A stretch of DNA of 64,000 bases from Mycolicibacterium sp. CH28 (GCF_004745805.1 NZ_SRLQ01000002.1:186001-250000), one strand, 5' to 3'; shown: positions 50,501-56,211, counted from the first letter of the stretch. The notes: generated from the letters alone by a model not told the origin. Numbers and translations are program-made.

Positions 50501-53500
50501 AACCCGGGCGCATGTACCGGACCGGCGATGTAGTGGCGCGCCGCCCCGACGGCAACGTCGAGTTCCTCGGCCGCAGCGACGACCAGGTCAAGATACGCGG
50601 CTACCGCGTCGAACCCGCCGAGGTGCAGGCGGTGCTGGCGACGCATCCGCGGGTGCGGCACGCCGCGGTGATCGCCAGGCCTGACCCGGCCACCTCGGGC
50701 TCGCACCGGCTGGTCGGCTATGTCGTCACCGGCGGCAGCGAGGATGGCAGCACCGACGCAATCGAAATCGTCGCGCAGCTGCGCACCCACCTCAAGGCCG
50801 CCCTGCCGGCCTACATGGTGCCCTCGTCCATCGCCGTCATCAACGAGATACCACTGACCGACAACGGAAAACTCGACGTTCGGGCGCTACCCGATGTCGC
50901 GCCGCGCGGGCCGGACACCACCGGCCGAGCGCCGCAGTCGGCGACGGAAGAGACGCTGTGCGGCCTGTTCGCCGAGGTCCTCGGTGTCGAGCGGGTTGGC
51001 GTCGACGACGACTTCTTCGACCTCGGTGGCCATTCCCTGCTCAGTATCCGGCTGCTCAATCGGGTACGTACCGTCCTCAGTGCGACGGTCTCGCTGCGCG
51101 ATGTCTTCGACACCCCCACCGTCGGCGAGCTGGCGGCCCGGCTGGACACCCGAACCGCCGAATCGGTCCGCCCACCGCTGGTCGCCGCCGACCGTCCCCC
51201 TCACATCCCCGTCTCTCCTGCGCAGGAACGCCTGCTGATCCTCGACCGGCTCGGCGGCACCGGTGCGGCCTACAACTATCCGCTGGTGTTCCGGGTCAGC
51301 GGCGCCATGGATCTGGACGCACTGCGGGGTGCCGTGAACGCCGTGGTGGACCGGCACGAGTCGCTGCGGACGGTGTTCATCGAGTCCGATGGCACCCTGT
51401 ACCAGCGGATCCTGCCGGCCGGGACGGCGGTCCCCGTACGGATCGTCGACTGCCCCGCCGATGATCTCGACGAATCGATCGCGGCCCTGGTCGAGTACCG
51501 CTTCGACCTGGCGGCCGAGATTCCCGTCCGGGTCACCGTGTTGCGATCCGACCCCGAGGATTGCACGATCGTCGTTCTGCTGCACCACATCACCACCGAC
51601 GAATGGTCGGATGCCCCGTTCCTGACGGACCTCAACCGCGCCTACCGCGACGGCGGGACACCGCTGCCCCCGCTGGAAGTCCACTACGCCGACTACACGC
51701 TGTGGCACCGGCAGCTGGTGGCCGGCGTCGAGGCCGATCAGCGCAGCTTCTGGGCGAGGACCCTGGCCGGGGCTCCCGACGAACTTGCGCTGCCCACCGA
51801 CCGGCCGCGGCCGGCCCGACCCAGCGGTGCCGGCGGCACGGTGCACGTCACCGTTCCCACCGAAACCGTAGCTGCACTGCGAAATCTGGCCGCCGATCGG
51901 CACATGAGCATGGTGATGGTGCTGCACGCGGGCCTTGCGGTGTTGCTGCACCGGCTCGGCGGCGGCACCGACATCGTTGTCGGCACCCCGGTCGCGGGGC
52001 GTGACGAGGCGGTCCTCAACGAGGTGATCGGATTCTTCGTCAACACCGTGGTGCTGCGCACCGACGTGTCTGGCAATCCCGACTTCGACGAGCTGCTGGC
52101 CCGGGTCCGGGACGCCGACCTGGCGGCCTTTGCCCACCAGGATCTGCCGTTCGAGCGGCTGGTCGAAGATCTCAACCCGCCCCGCGTCACCGGACGCAAC
52201 CCGCTGTTCAACGTGTTCCTGGGGTACCACCTGCGCGACGGCGCACCCACCGAGATGCTCGGCCTGCCCACCCGGTGGTACGAGCCGCCGGCGACCGCGG
52301 CCATGTTCGACCTCGGCTTCACCCTGATCGACGAGCGCGGCGGGGCCGGAACCATCATGGCCGAGTACAGCGCCGATCTGTTCGACGAAGCCACGGTGCG
52401 GGGCCTGGCCCACCGGCTGGTGGCCGTGCTGGATCGGGCCGCCGCCAACAGCACTGCGGCGATCGGCGCCATCGCGGTCCTCGACGACGACGAGCGAGCC
52501 GATCTGGTTCACGGGCGCAACGACACCGGCCACGACGTCGTGCCGGATACCCTCGCGACCCTGGTGTCGCGGCAGGCGCGGCGCACGCCGGATGCCGTCG
52601 CCATTGCCGGCGAGGACGCTCAACTGAGCTACGCCGAGCTGGATTCCTGGTCGGATCGGTTGGCGGCCAAGATCATCGACGACGGTGCCGGCGTCGGCGC
52701 CACCGTGGGGGTGGCACTGCCGCGGTCGATGGAGCTGGTGGTGGCGCTGCTGGCGGTGGCGAAGTCGGGGGCGGCGTTCCTGCCGCTGGACGCCGACTAT
52801 CCCGCCGAGCGGGTGCAGTACATGGTCGAGGACGCGCGGCCCGCTGTGGTGCTCGACGATCCGGAGATCGTGCGGGCGGCGCAGGAACGTCCGTCATCGG
52901 CGGCGCTACCCGAGGTGCCCCCGGCGGCGTGGGGCTACGTGCTCTACACCTCCGGTTCCACCGGGCGGCCCAAGGGCGTCGCAGTGCCCCATGCCGGCAT
53001 CGTCAACCGGATCGCCTGGTTGCAACACGCCTACCCGCTGGACGGCACCGACCGGATGCTGGTGAAGACCCCGATCAGCTTCGACACCTCGGTCTGGGAG
53101 GTCTTCTGGCCGTTGAGCGTGGGGGCGACCCTGGTGCTGGCCCGGCCCGGCGGTCACCGTGATCCCGGGTATCTAGCGGAAACGATTGTGGCCCAGGGTG
53201 TTACTGCGGTGGACTTCGTGCCGTCGATGCTGGAGCTGTTCCTCGACGACCCGCGCTCGGCGCACTGCCCGTCGTTGACCCGGGTGACCGTCGGCGGTGA
53301 GGCGCTCGGTTCCGAGCTGGCCGCCCGGTGCGCCGACGCCGTCGACGTGCCGCTGCACAACCTCTACGGCCCCACCGAGACATCGGTGGACGTGCTCGGT
53401 TGGACCTTCGACGGCGGCGCACCGGCGCTCGGTGTGCCGGGCTGGAATGTGCGGGCCTATGTGCTCGACGACTACCTCGACCCGGTCCCGGCGGGCGTCC

Positions 53501-54981
53501 CCGGCGAACTGTATGTCGCCGGGGTGCAACTGGCCGACGGATACCTGCACCGGCACGCACTGACCGCACAGCGCTTCGTGGCCAGTCCATTCGACCCCGG
53601 GCAACGGATGTACCGGACCGGCGACCTGGTCCGGTGGCGCGGCGACGGGCAGCTCGAGTACCTGGGCCGCACCGATGACCAGATCAAGTTGCGGGGCGTG
53701 CGGATCGAGCCCGGGGAGATCGAAGCCGTGCTCAGCGCACACCCCGGGGTGGCCTCGGCCCGGGTGGTGGTGCGGGCCGACCGGCTGGTGGCCTACTACC
53801 TGCCTGGCGGTGCCGTGGACCCCCGGGCGCTTCGCGAGCGTGCCGCGTCGGCGTTGCCGACGCATATGGTGCCCGCGGCGTTCGTCGAGGTGGAGGCCTT
53901 CCCGCTCACCCCGAGCGGCAAGCTGGACCGCGGCGCCCTTCCCCCGCCGGAATTCGCCGCGGCTACCGGCCGTCCGCCGGTCTCGCCCCCGCAGCGACGC
54001 CTCTGTGAGCTGTTCTCCGAAGTCCTCGGGGTGGACGTCACGACGGTCGACGCCGACTTCTTCACCCTGGGCGGGCATTCACTGCTGCTGGTCCGGCTGG
54101 CCGGGGCGATCCGCCGCGAATTCGGACTCGACATCCCGGTCGCCGAGCTGATGGCTGCACCGACGGTGGCCGACGTCGCCGAGCGGTTGGCCGGCAACAC
54201 CGGCAGCGACAGCCTGGCCCCGGTGTTGGCGCTGCGCGCGTCGGGGACCCAACCGCCGCTGTTCTGCCTGCATCCTGCCGGCGGGCTCAGCTGGCAATTC
54301 GCCGGGTTGAAACCGTATCTGCCACCACAGATTCCGATCTACGGGCTGCAGTCGCCGGTATTCTCCGGCGCCCGACGGCCCGAGACGATCCGGCAGCTGG
54401 CCGACGACTATGCCGACACCGTCGCCGCGTTGGCGCCCTCTGGTCCGATCCGACTGCTCGGCTGGTCATTCGGCGGCTCGCTGGCCCTGCTGGTCGCACG
54501 GGAGCTGCGCAGCCGCGGCCGGCAGGTCGGATTCGTCGGGATGCTCGACGCCCGCACCGACAACGCGGCGCAGGGGCCGTTCGACGAAACGGCGGTGCTG
54601 GCACGCCTGCTGCGCGAGATGGGTTTCCCCGTCGAGCCCGGGACCAGGATGACGGTCGGCGAGGCAGTGGAGTTGGTGCGCGCCAGCGGCGATGCCATCG
54701 CCGTGCTCGATGACACCCAGATCGCCAGGGTCATCGAGAACTACGTCGCGGCCGAGCGGTTCACCATCGGCGCCGACTACGGCCGCTACGAGGGCGATGT
54801 CTTCTTCGTCGACGCGACGGTGCCGGAGCCGGGTCTGACCGGTGTCGCGTCACGGGACTGGCACACTCACGTGGCCGGGGAGCTGCGGGTGGTCGCACTG
54901 GACTGTCGGCACTCCGAGCTGTTGGACCCCGCCGTGCTGAAGTGGCTGGGGCCGCTGATCGCCGCCGAACTGCAGCGTTGA
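32593..54981 (+). CDS. fxbBC: Exochelin nonribosomal peptide synthetase, six modules in one polypeptide
   Basis: A 7462-residue NRPS. Order: A1-PCP1-E1 / C2-A2-PCP2 / C3-A3-PCP3-E3 / C4-A4-PCP4-E4 / C5-A5-PCP5 / C6-A6-PCP6-TE. Phosphopantetheine serines: 574, 2049, 3134, 4629, 6148, 7163; thioesterase serine 7292 (GWSFGG). Ten-residue codes I extracted: A1 DINYWGGIGK (formyl-hydroxyornithine), A2 VDTVISSGDK (beta-alanine; V1716 replaces the amino-binding Asp), A3 and A5 DMENLGLINK (hydroxyornithine), A4 DFWNVGMVHK (threonine), A6 DTWDTGLVDK (unassigned, faintly Ser-like). With E domains after modules 1, 3 and 4, this gives exochelin MS plus one extra module. C3 and C5 have HF in place of the catalytic HH (H2254-F2255, H5281-F5282). 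E4 reads HHLAIDA and C6 HHITTDE. ATG 32593 lacks a ribosome site; GTG 32623 after GGAAGAGG is possible. Described M. smegmatis genes are two (fxbB, fxbC). Confidence 0.95.
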   Translation: MPILEEVAESVTADALDIAELLEQWNNHSTPESTSTVPALFAAQCAATPDAVAVVAGERRLTYRELGDRVAQLAGALHTVDARPEARIAVGLPRSAEMVVAVLAAMTAGAAFVPVDPAWPALRRRQVLADAGVTAAFVTADDDSDWFTTTLTVDLDSWGYPGSVEAGTQPAGAQLAYVIFTSGSTGKPKGAMIRHEAIAERLVWQRDQILRFGADDAALFKAPLSFDISVNEILLPLISGGRVVVADPGGEKDPEYLLDLIASQRVTFVYLVSSMLDTLLELDRAGIAEGRPTALGSLRHVWCGGEVLTPGLFARFRDQLSTTLYHGYGPAEATIGVSHVIYRNSAERIATSIGRPNPHTQLYVLDDDLQPAPPGVGGELYAAGFLLGRGYVNAAALTASRFVANPFDTGGSRMYRTGDRARWTEDGSLEFLGRTDNQVKIRGRRVELEEIESALADHPAIRQAVVDVHRHGGTEQLVGYLVTAAEVRDADLTDWCRTRLPDYMVPTTFMMLERIPLTDNGKADRRALPAPQITRTLNPPHTPRQAMLCQAFSDALGLQAIGVDEDFFALGGDSIVAIRVVSRVRAQGYGLSPRDMFTHRTVETLAPLLTASAAPGVVPLDPTGPAAPTPILCWLAEAGADGSVLDGFYQGVSLVAPADLDEDALRAALRATLARHHLLWAHADSPAHLRIPASAPEPLLFIGATTDGIDAMRDRLVAALDPTAGVMVAFGWLRGDSGPGRLLILAHHVVVDGVSLRILAEDTAAAHALTAAGRPTVLPDTETSWRTWAQRLRDAATGGVFDADLPYWRRASATPGQLWEGQVLDPGRDVVGTERRLTVELSADVTEAVLSAVPDRIHGHVNDALVAALYLAVRRWRADRGHDAGALLLELEGHGREGQQVGDLDLSGTVGWFTTLYPVVLDDDDFDWQAALSGGSALGAAVSSIKDQLREVPRHGLSYGALRYLRGSADATLVAAPQVLFNYLGRFDTARRDWSFADDHTVLEDRDPAMPLPRLLEVNAETVGGVDGAVLRATFSWPAGAADEADVAALARRWAELLTAIAASPEVAGHSPSDFAHLTLTNDDVARLETAYPRLTDVLPLTPAQQGIYFHSTYTARRDPYVVQQIVDITGPLDTDRFQHATETVAARHRALSAAFTTLSDGTPVAVHTTGIAPDFEVVDGGAEDSAASVARLAERDRRRRFDLAAPPLTRYTLVRRSAEAHTMIQTVHHIVADGWSVPIVLDDLLTAYSGTDFDGPAPQFTRFVDWLGDRDEAADRAAWEPALTGISSPTRIAAADGTGERATGFGRRTGTLADRAALTAAAGQAAVTVGTLLHTAWGITLGRLTGTDDVVFGTVVSGRGGAVDGIDTMVGLLVNTVPVRVRWSPADTAATVAARVAGAESAVMDHHHLPLTEAHRIAGVDPLFDTLLVIENLGATAHAASGLTLGDVDVVEAPHYPLTVMVAVGDTVTVTVTNDREQVSDVFADTVTAAFTDILSAVTAQPTVRGAAVALSRAVPQAAAPTAGTVTALLVDAVAAHPDHTALATGAGRFTFAELGARAAELAHALVRAGVHRGDVVAVAMSRSADLVAAMWAIIWAGAAYLPVDPTYPRPRIDFMLGHARPRAIVVDDTGRIAVADGVPDGTTVVEVGDCQDLGSFEPVAVGPLDAVSVLYTSGSTGEPKAVVGTHGALANRLTWAVADWPADVRLAKSSLSFVDGTTELLAGLVAGACTVLADDGATRDGRALARLIADHRVGQLVAVPSLAAALAEEHPVEVARVRRWILSGEPLAPAHIAALRTACPDTTIVNSYGSSEVAGDVLTGEQHATPITLGSPVPGAGLRILDTALADLPHGVIGEIYISGTQLARGYLHRPGQTAARFVAAPDGQRMYRTGDLGARLPDGTVVFAGRADEQLKVNGHRVEPGEVEAALTARPEVREAAVIGTGSALAAFLVAEPVDAAELLAVLADALPRHLVPAVVTVIDAIPLLPNGKRDTEALRSLTTPAPADPVAPLAAADDVQRAIVDIMAAVLGCDTVGADADFFALGGDSIAAIRLTSRLARAGYVLTTEDVFRRRTAVGLAELVHTTPGAVTTAEVPRYGTVRLSATAIGRIGLQAEDIWAMSPLQQGVYYQSTLDEAGATYVAQNTFDFDRRIDIDAMRGAFAALLARHPQLRVGFRTIEDGDTTALVQVVATEVPADITVVDLSGEPSPAETAAQIAAADRTAPFDVAEPPLLRMTLLRLPDGHDRMLLTYHFLLFDGWSRELVLRELFALYASGGSHGAVEPHRDVVLGYLNWLQTTGETVASQAWAQLLAGVSEPTLATGVAPGHPDAGPGSEPGRIVVTVPGGLTEQLATTANELGVTLNSVLTTALAMVTGYQAGSTDVVIGTTVAGRPGELVGIDETIGLFLNTVPVRVDASPARSAAATIRAVDEQRISMMRHDHLGLGQIQRAAGDSAVALFDSLLVLQNFLDDDTFTDLESAHGIVGVDYYDSTHFPLTWVLTPGRELTVKLEYRVIDDERAREMVSQLVAALQSIATNPERALGSADLVGTERRSTLQRRWAQTQRPVEDITIAELLARQADRDPAAAALVFGDQRLSFRELDDRVNQLARYLRSRGAGPETFVALALPRSIEMVVALFAVLRTGAGYLPLELDLPIERLRTILNDARPVLLLAGDTRAELSDHARSRGTAVITVTDPGIAATAAQRLTAAELAGFTGAQRLAHPAYLIYTSGSTGRPKGVLTGYAGLTNMFFNHREAIFAPTVERVAATGRDHLHIAHTVSFSFDMSWEELFWLVEGHTVHICDEELRRDAPALVGYCREHAIDVINVTPTYAHHLLDAGLLDDGGHIPALVLLGGEAVGEQVWSRLREHPGTAGYNLYGPTEYTINTLGAGTDDRATATVGQPIWNTRAYILDAALRPVPDGAVGELYIAGVGLARGYHHRAGLTATAMVADPYLAGGRMYRTGDLVRRRPGGDLDFLGRADDQVKIRGYRVELGEVESVLVEAAGVVRCAVVVRPGTGTPPVKTLAAYVIARQQPRDTPEFVAALRDHLAARLPAYMVPARYGIVDHLPLTINGKLDTAALPEPVPASTGGRRAPRTPAEAVLLDIVAAVLGLDGAIGVDDDFFALGGDSISSIAVSGRARKAGLHVTPRDIFRRRTVAAVAAAAPSTTVAAVTDSGVGPIVATPMLAETVTAATPLDNFYQSMVLTTPLGISAEQLRAMLGALLDAHPMLRARLEVADGGWTLTVPPPDEAPAPTLAVERNPLSSNGIAAAVARVAARLAPQDGIMMRAVWHDIAGQAGHLLIVIHHLVVDGVSWRILAEDLALAWDDISAGRAVSLTEPPTSFRTWACALAGTDFTQEADHWNAVLATPDPQLGVRAPEPVRDTASTVVSHSFSLPAPVSAALLSAVPAAFHGGVNDVLLSTLALALARWRAARGQADATAAVLNLEGHGREAELVAEHLDLSRTIGWFTAIYPVRVDPGTLSWDEVLAAGPALAAAVKSVKEQLRAVPNRGLGYGVLRHLDRGAPISGAAPQILFNYLGRFTGGTGHDWVPVAEIGALREGVDPTNPAVALEINALAEDRPDGTVLTATLAWPAGLAAEAEMRELAELWAEAITALTRCTALHGHTPSDFPLITLTQADIDGWERDAPVLDVLPLLPLQEGMYFHSAFGDGVDTYRVQQIAELTGPVEPEALHAAAHAVLHRHQALRASFRELADGRVAQVIWADVPVEFDAVTAGTGRWDDIAAKHLSRPFDLSEPPLVRYTLVSLSPGEHRLIQTLHHIVADGWSYPLIFGDIVEHYNAALGAGPAPAPLAVTLRDHIEAVNAAGSHGTAAWAVALADVDPTLLFPDTTVGEHRSVTRRLSRQLTEALSRSARDRGLTLSTVLHGAWGVLLGALTGRRRITFGSTVSGRAGTLTGTESIVGLLINTVPVPMSWNHATPLATVFDDLQQQQSSLLDAQHVGLGELARLAGVREFFDTLVVVENFPTTSDESPSHPKALSYHGFTGTDAPHYPLALVAYLGDELTLEIKYDTAALTSAHAERFAERTETVLAAFADRPDQPVGALDLRTDAERHRTAAGTPRRGPDRTLADAFAAVVRRAPDAVAVGCGPDRLSYAELDARASAVAAALIGAGVRPETRVAVAMPRSLDLIVALLAVVKAGGTYVPLDIDSPEARLRHILDDAAPVCVLTDRADRIPAAVAPVLIVGDAARYRGDAVLAPDAVHTDQAAYVIYTSGSTGVPKGVAVTHRNVVALFDGAARHFDVGAGDVWTMFHSVAFDFSVWELWGALLHGGRLVVVEPDVARDPDRFVRLLADERVTVLNQTPSAFYPLIEADRRLRPPLALRYVVFGGEALDTARLSGWYDRHDSDSPQLVNMYGITETCVHVTYRPLGPADTEGASVIGGALPGLGVHLLDRWLRPVPAGVAGEMYIAGGQLARGYVGRAGLTASRFIANPFDGSGERLYRSGDTAMWTEDGELVYLGRSDHQVKVRGYRVELGEVEGALAALPGIANAAAAVHTDDAGRTRLVGYLVGSGDVAEVRAGLAQRIPDYMVPSTFIVLDALPLTVNGKLDRAALPAPADHVAEAVPAGGTTAGLLAGLCTEILGSTVGIDDDFFAVGGDSIVAIQLVNRARREGVRITPQQVFVCRTPAALARAAQAQAHPAVPEDTGPDLGEVLPTPIVQRLAELGGSISRLNQAELVRTPAGASPARLQAAVDAVVARHDALRLRLHRPAPMLWSLEVTARSAVSLRRVDAVGLSDDALRDAIGVESDAAADRLDADAGVIVQAVWFDRGDQQGRLLLVVHHLAIDAVSWPILLEDLRAAYDRTPLAPVSTSIRAHARMVSETAQGSARLAEFEHWAATLAPGAELDPQASTVGLTTGATRDHEVRLSAQETAPLLTSVPAMANADVTDTLVTALYLAVARWRDGHGRPLALDLERHGRDHWGDDVDLSRTIGWFTTIAPVRLAASSPDLVVALGEIKEQLRAAPDGGHGFGQLRYCNARTAAALGRLPGPQLLFNYLGRWSIEDDTDWASAPEADALRVTPDPDLGIPYLLEINTFCAELADGPELRAVLTYADGGLSTEAVTELGEHFAAVLRELGRAATGTSAVRLTPSDLPLVELSQGDIDRVAATAPDRVETIWPLSPLQEGVYFQARYADAAVYVVQNVFDIAERIDLPALCAAYSAVMRRNPVLRSGFHADELPRPVAAIATDPVCEPELVDLGGLRPEQIEARLAELTAADRLRTFDLGVPPLARFTVVRTAQRDRLIFSYHFLLLDGWSREQLLRELFTEYAAAVRGVPAELPTPAAGFTDYLHWLDDQDRGASARCWAQALAGLAAPTLLVPAAVGTEPTLALRLDFTLTEEQTAALTRTARDGGVTLNAVISTALALVLGYETGSQDVVFGSTVAGRPTDLDGIESVIGLFLNTVPTRVRLAPGRSVADTARAVQSERLDLMDHEYLGLGDIQRAAGASGPLFDSLYVLQNFLDDDTFSDLETEHGIVGHDSVDASHYPLTWVASPGRRLWVKLEYRPDVVDRGHAQRLLDRLRQVLTHCSGQYDAALATVPLVLPGEQAGLAARANSTRHPLPAVTVTDLLAEHRERDLPALVCGADRVSYRELDERITRLAWLLHEHGAGRECTVALAIPRSVDAVVALFAVLRAGAAYLPLELDYPDERLATMLGDARPVCLVTTAAVTDRISPLAGTTTLIVLDGTELPAAPPDWPGGQPTLDDPAYLIYTSGSTGAPKGVVTAHRGLTNMHLNHRAAIFEPAIARAGGRRLRIAHTVSFSFDMSWEELLWLIEGHEVHICDEELRRDATALVDYCHKHEIDVVNVTPTYAGLLFEQGLLDPGGHPPVLVLLGGEAVSVAVWDRLRDSDTSYGYNLYGPTEYTINTLGGGTGDSATPTVGQPIWNTRVYILDPWLRPVPDGMAGELYIAGAGLARGYLGRPGLSADRFVADPFEPGRMYRTGDVVARRPDGNVEFLGRSDDQVKIRGYRVEPAEVQAVLATHPRVRHAAVIARPDPATSGSHRLVGYVVTGGSEDGSTDAIEIVAQLRTHLKAALPAYMVPSSIAVINEIPLTDNGKLDVRALPDVAPRGPDTTGRAPQSATEETLCGLFAEVLGVERVGVDDDFFDLGGHSLLSIRLLNRVRTVLSATVSLRDVFDTPTVGELAARLDTRTAESVRPPLVAADRPPHIPVSPAQERLLILDRLGGTGAAYNYPLVFRVSGAMDLDALRGAVNAVVDRHESLRTVFIESDGTLYQRILPAGTAVPVRIVDCPADDLDESIAALVEYRFDLAAEIPVRVTVLRSDPEDCTIVVLLHHITTDEWSDAPFLTDLNRAYRDGGTPLPPLEVHYADYTLWHRQLVAGVEADQRSFWARTLAGAPDELALPTDRPRPARPSGAGGTVHVTVPTETVAALRNLAADRHMSMVMVLHAGLAVLLHRLGGGTDIVVGTPVAGRDEAVLNEVIGFFVNTVVLRTDVSGNPDFDELLARVRDADLAAFAHQDLPFERLVEDLNPPRVTGRNPLFNVFLGYHLRDGAPTEMLGLPTRWYEPPATAAMFDLGFTLIDERGGAGTIMAEYSADLFDEATVRGLAHRLVAVLDRAAANSTAAIGAIAVLDDDERADLVHGRNDTGHDVVPDTLATLVSRQARRTPDAVAIAGEDAQLSYAELDSWSDRLAAKIIDDGAGVGATVGVALPRSMELVVALLAVAKSGAAFLPLDADYPAERVQYMVEDARPAVVLDDPEIVRAAQERPSSAALPEVPPAAWGYVLYTSGSTGRPKGVAVPHAGIVNRIAWLQHAYPLDGTDRMLVKTPISFDTSVWEVFWPLSVGATLVLARPGGHRDPGYLAETIVAQGVTAVDFVPSMLELFLDDPRSAHCPSLTRVTVGGEALGSELAARCADAVDVPLHNLYGPTETSVDVLGWTFDGGAPALGVPGWNVRAYVLDDYLDPVPAGVPGELYVAGVQLADGYLHRHALTAQRFVASPFDPGQRMYRTGDLVRWRGDGQLEYLGRTDDQIKLRGVRIEPGEIEAVLSAHPGVASARVVVRADRLVAYYLPGGAVDPRALRERAASALPTHMVPAAFVEVEAFPLTPSGKLDRGALPPPEFAAATGRPPVSPPQRRLCELFSEVLGVDVTTVDADFFTLGGHSLLLVRLAGAIRREFGLDIPVAELMAAPTVADVAERLAGNTGSDSLAPVLALRASGTQPPLFCLHPAGGLSWQFAGLKPYLPPQIPIYGLQSPVFSGARRPETIRQLADDYADTVAALAPSGPIRLLGWSFGGSLALLVARELRSRGRQVGFVGMLDARTDNAAQGPFDETAVLARLLREMGFPVEPGTRMTVGEAVELVRASGDAIAVLDDTQIARVIENYVAAERFTIGADYGRYEGDVFFVDATVPEPGLTGVASRDWHTHVAGELRVVALDCRHSELLDPAVLKWLGPLIAAELQR

Positions 54982-54985
54982 CGGC

Positions 54986-55015
54986 AATGCCCGCCGGGTC
55001 ACCCCGGCGGGCATT
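54986..55015. terminator. Bidirectional hairpin terminator between NRPS and FecB genes
   Basis: AATGCCCGCCGGG (54986-54998), loop TCAC, CCCGGCGGGCATT (55003-55015): a perfect 13-bp stem with a 4-base loop, five bases after the NRPS stop and 18 before the stop of the convergent lipoprotein gene. No U-tract follows on either strand, as is common in mycobacteria. Confidence 0.85.
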
Positions 55016-55032
55016 GGCGTGCGGCGAACCGA

Positions 55033-56007
55033 TCAGGCGTTGGCCAGGTCGGCCACCGGTCGGCCGTTGACGGCGTTGGCCAGCTGCGGTGTCACCACGT
55101 TGAGCGCGTACAGCATTGCCTCCGGGCCGCTGTAGGTCAGCGCGCCACTGAGATTGGAGTCGAATTTGGTGTAGAGCGTGCGGCCGTCGCGGACCACCCC
55201 GAGCCGTGCGAACGCCGGTGCGGCCAGCATCTGTTCCTTGGTGGCGCCGTTGACGAAGAGCACGTCACGGTCGAGCAGGTCGAGCCGTTCCTCACTGACG
55301 TCACCGTGGACGTCCTGGGTCTTGAACCCCAGTGCGTTGAACAGCGACCGGCGGGGATCCTTTTCGGGCAGCAGATAGTGACCCCCGTTCTCCGGGCCGA
55401 AGTCGACAACCAGTGTCTTGCCCTCGAACTCGGGGTTGGCCTTGCGCGCCTGGTCGATCCGGCCCTGGACCTGGTCGAGAAGTTGCTTGGCCTCGGCTTC
55501 CTTGCCCAATGCCTTTCCGGTGGTGAGCAGTTGCACATTCCACGGGGTTTCCTCGTCAGCGTAGTCCGCCGATTGGACGACCGTGGGGGCGATGCTCGAG
55601 AGCCGATCGTAGGTCGGCTTGTCGATCGACTCATAGATCGCCAGGATCAGGTCGGGCTTCTGCGCCGCGATCGCCTCGAAGTCGATCGAGTCCGCGCCAC
55701 CCCAGGTAGGCACGCCCTTTCCGCCGGTGGCCTTCTGGACCCACGGATAGTCGTTGTAGCGCTCGAAGAACGCGCGGCTGCTCACCGGGACGACACCGAG
55801 TGGCAGGACGAAGTCCTGGTCGGTCCACCCCACCGTGACGACGCGCTTCGGGTTGGCCGGCACTGTGGTTTCGCCGAACTTGTGGCTGATGGTCACACCC
55901 GCCGACGGCGTGGTGTCCTTCGCTGACGTGCACGCGGTGAACATGCCGACGGTCAGCACGAGCGCGGCGACCGCGACAGCGCGCAGCCACCTCCGATGTT
56001 GCGGCAT
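55033..56007 (-). CDS. Ferric-siderophore-binding lipoprotein (FecB-like)
   Basis: Extracytoplasmic solute-binding lipoprotein, 324 residues from the ATG at 56007 (a GTG one codon earlier is possible; GAAGGGA lies just upstream). Lipobox FTAC near residues 25-28. The fold is the Fe-siderophore type: KFGETTVPANPKRVVTVGWTDQDFVLPLGVVP, DFEAIAAQKPDLILAIYESI, YDRLSSIAPTVV, and a long helix near EAEAKQLLDQVQGRIDQARKANPEF. Convergent with the NRPS and preceded by an iron box, so it is the strongest candidate for the ferric-exochelin receptor feeding FxuA/B/C. Confidence 0.92.
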   Translation of the reverse strand: MPQHRRWLRAVAVAALVLTVGMFTACTSAKDTTPSAGVTISHKFGETTVPANPKRVVTVGWTDQDFVLPLGVVPVSSRAFFERYNDYPWVQKATGGKGVPTWGGADSIDFEAIAAQKPDLILAIYESIDKPTYDRLSSIAPTVVQSADYADEETPWNVQLLTTGKALGKEAEAKQLLDQVQGRIDQARKANPEFEGKTLVVDFGPENGGHYLLPEKDPRRSLFNALGFKTQDVHGDVSEERLDLLDRDVLFVNGATKEQMLAAPAFARLGVVRDGRTLYTKFDSNLSGALTYSGPEAMLYALNVVTPQLANAVNGRPVADLANA

Positions 56008-56046
56008 CACTGAATCCCTTCATTGGGCGATATCACCGCAGCATAT

Positions 56047-56065
56047 TAGCTTAGCCTCAGCTAAA
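56047..56065 (-). promoter_or_regulatory. IdeR iron box upstream of the FecB-like gene
   Basis: TTAGCTTAGCCTCAGCTAA matches 16 of 19 positions of the iron-box consensus (allowing G/C at the centre), the best match in the window. It lies 40 bases upstream of the minus-strand lipoprotein start. Confidence 0.85.
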
Positions 56066-56192
56066 TTATTGGCCTCCGCCCGGCGCCGGCCCCGAAAGCG
56101 GATCCGCGATGAGACATCCTGCACCGCAGTTAATTTGACGCCCGCGCAGGCGATTCCCAGCCCCGGGATGTAGGCCTTGCGCACTCTTGATA

Positions 56193-56211
56193 TTAGGTTA
56201 GCGTCCCCTTA
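56193..56211 (+). promoter_or_regulatory. IdeR iron box upstream of the panD paralogue
   Basis: TTAGGTTAGCGTCCCCTTA has a perfect left half and matches about 15 of 19 positions overall. It stands 64 bases before the panD-like ATG and would control panD plus ornithine hydroxylase. With the box at 56047, each divergent promoter in this 265-base gap has its own site. Confidence 0.75.

Noticed and set aside
32593..54981. Glycopeptidolipid (Mps) or mycobactin NRPS
   Set aside because: A-domain codes, three epimerases, beta-alanine code and hydroxamate neighbours fit exochelin; no Cy domain, salicylate or lysine-hydroxylase context of mycobactin, and no Phe/Ala code of Mps.
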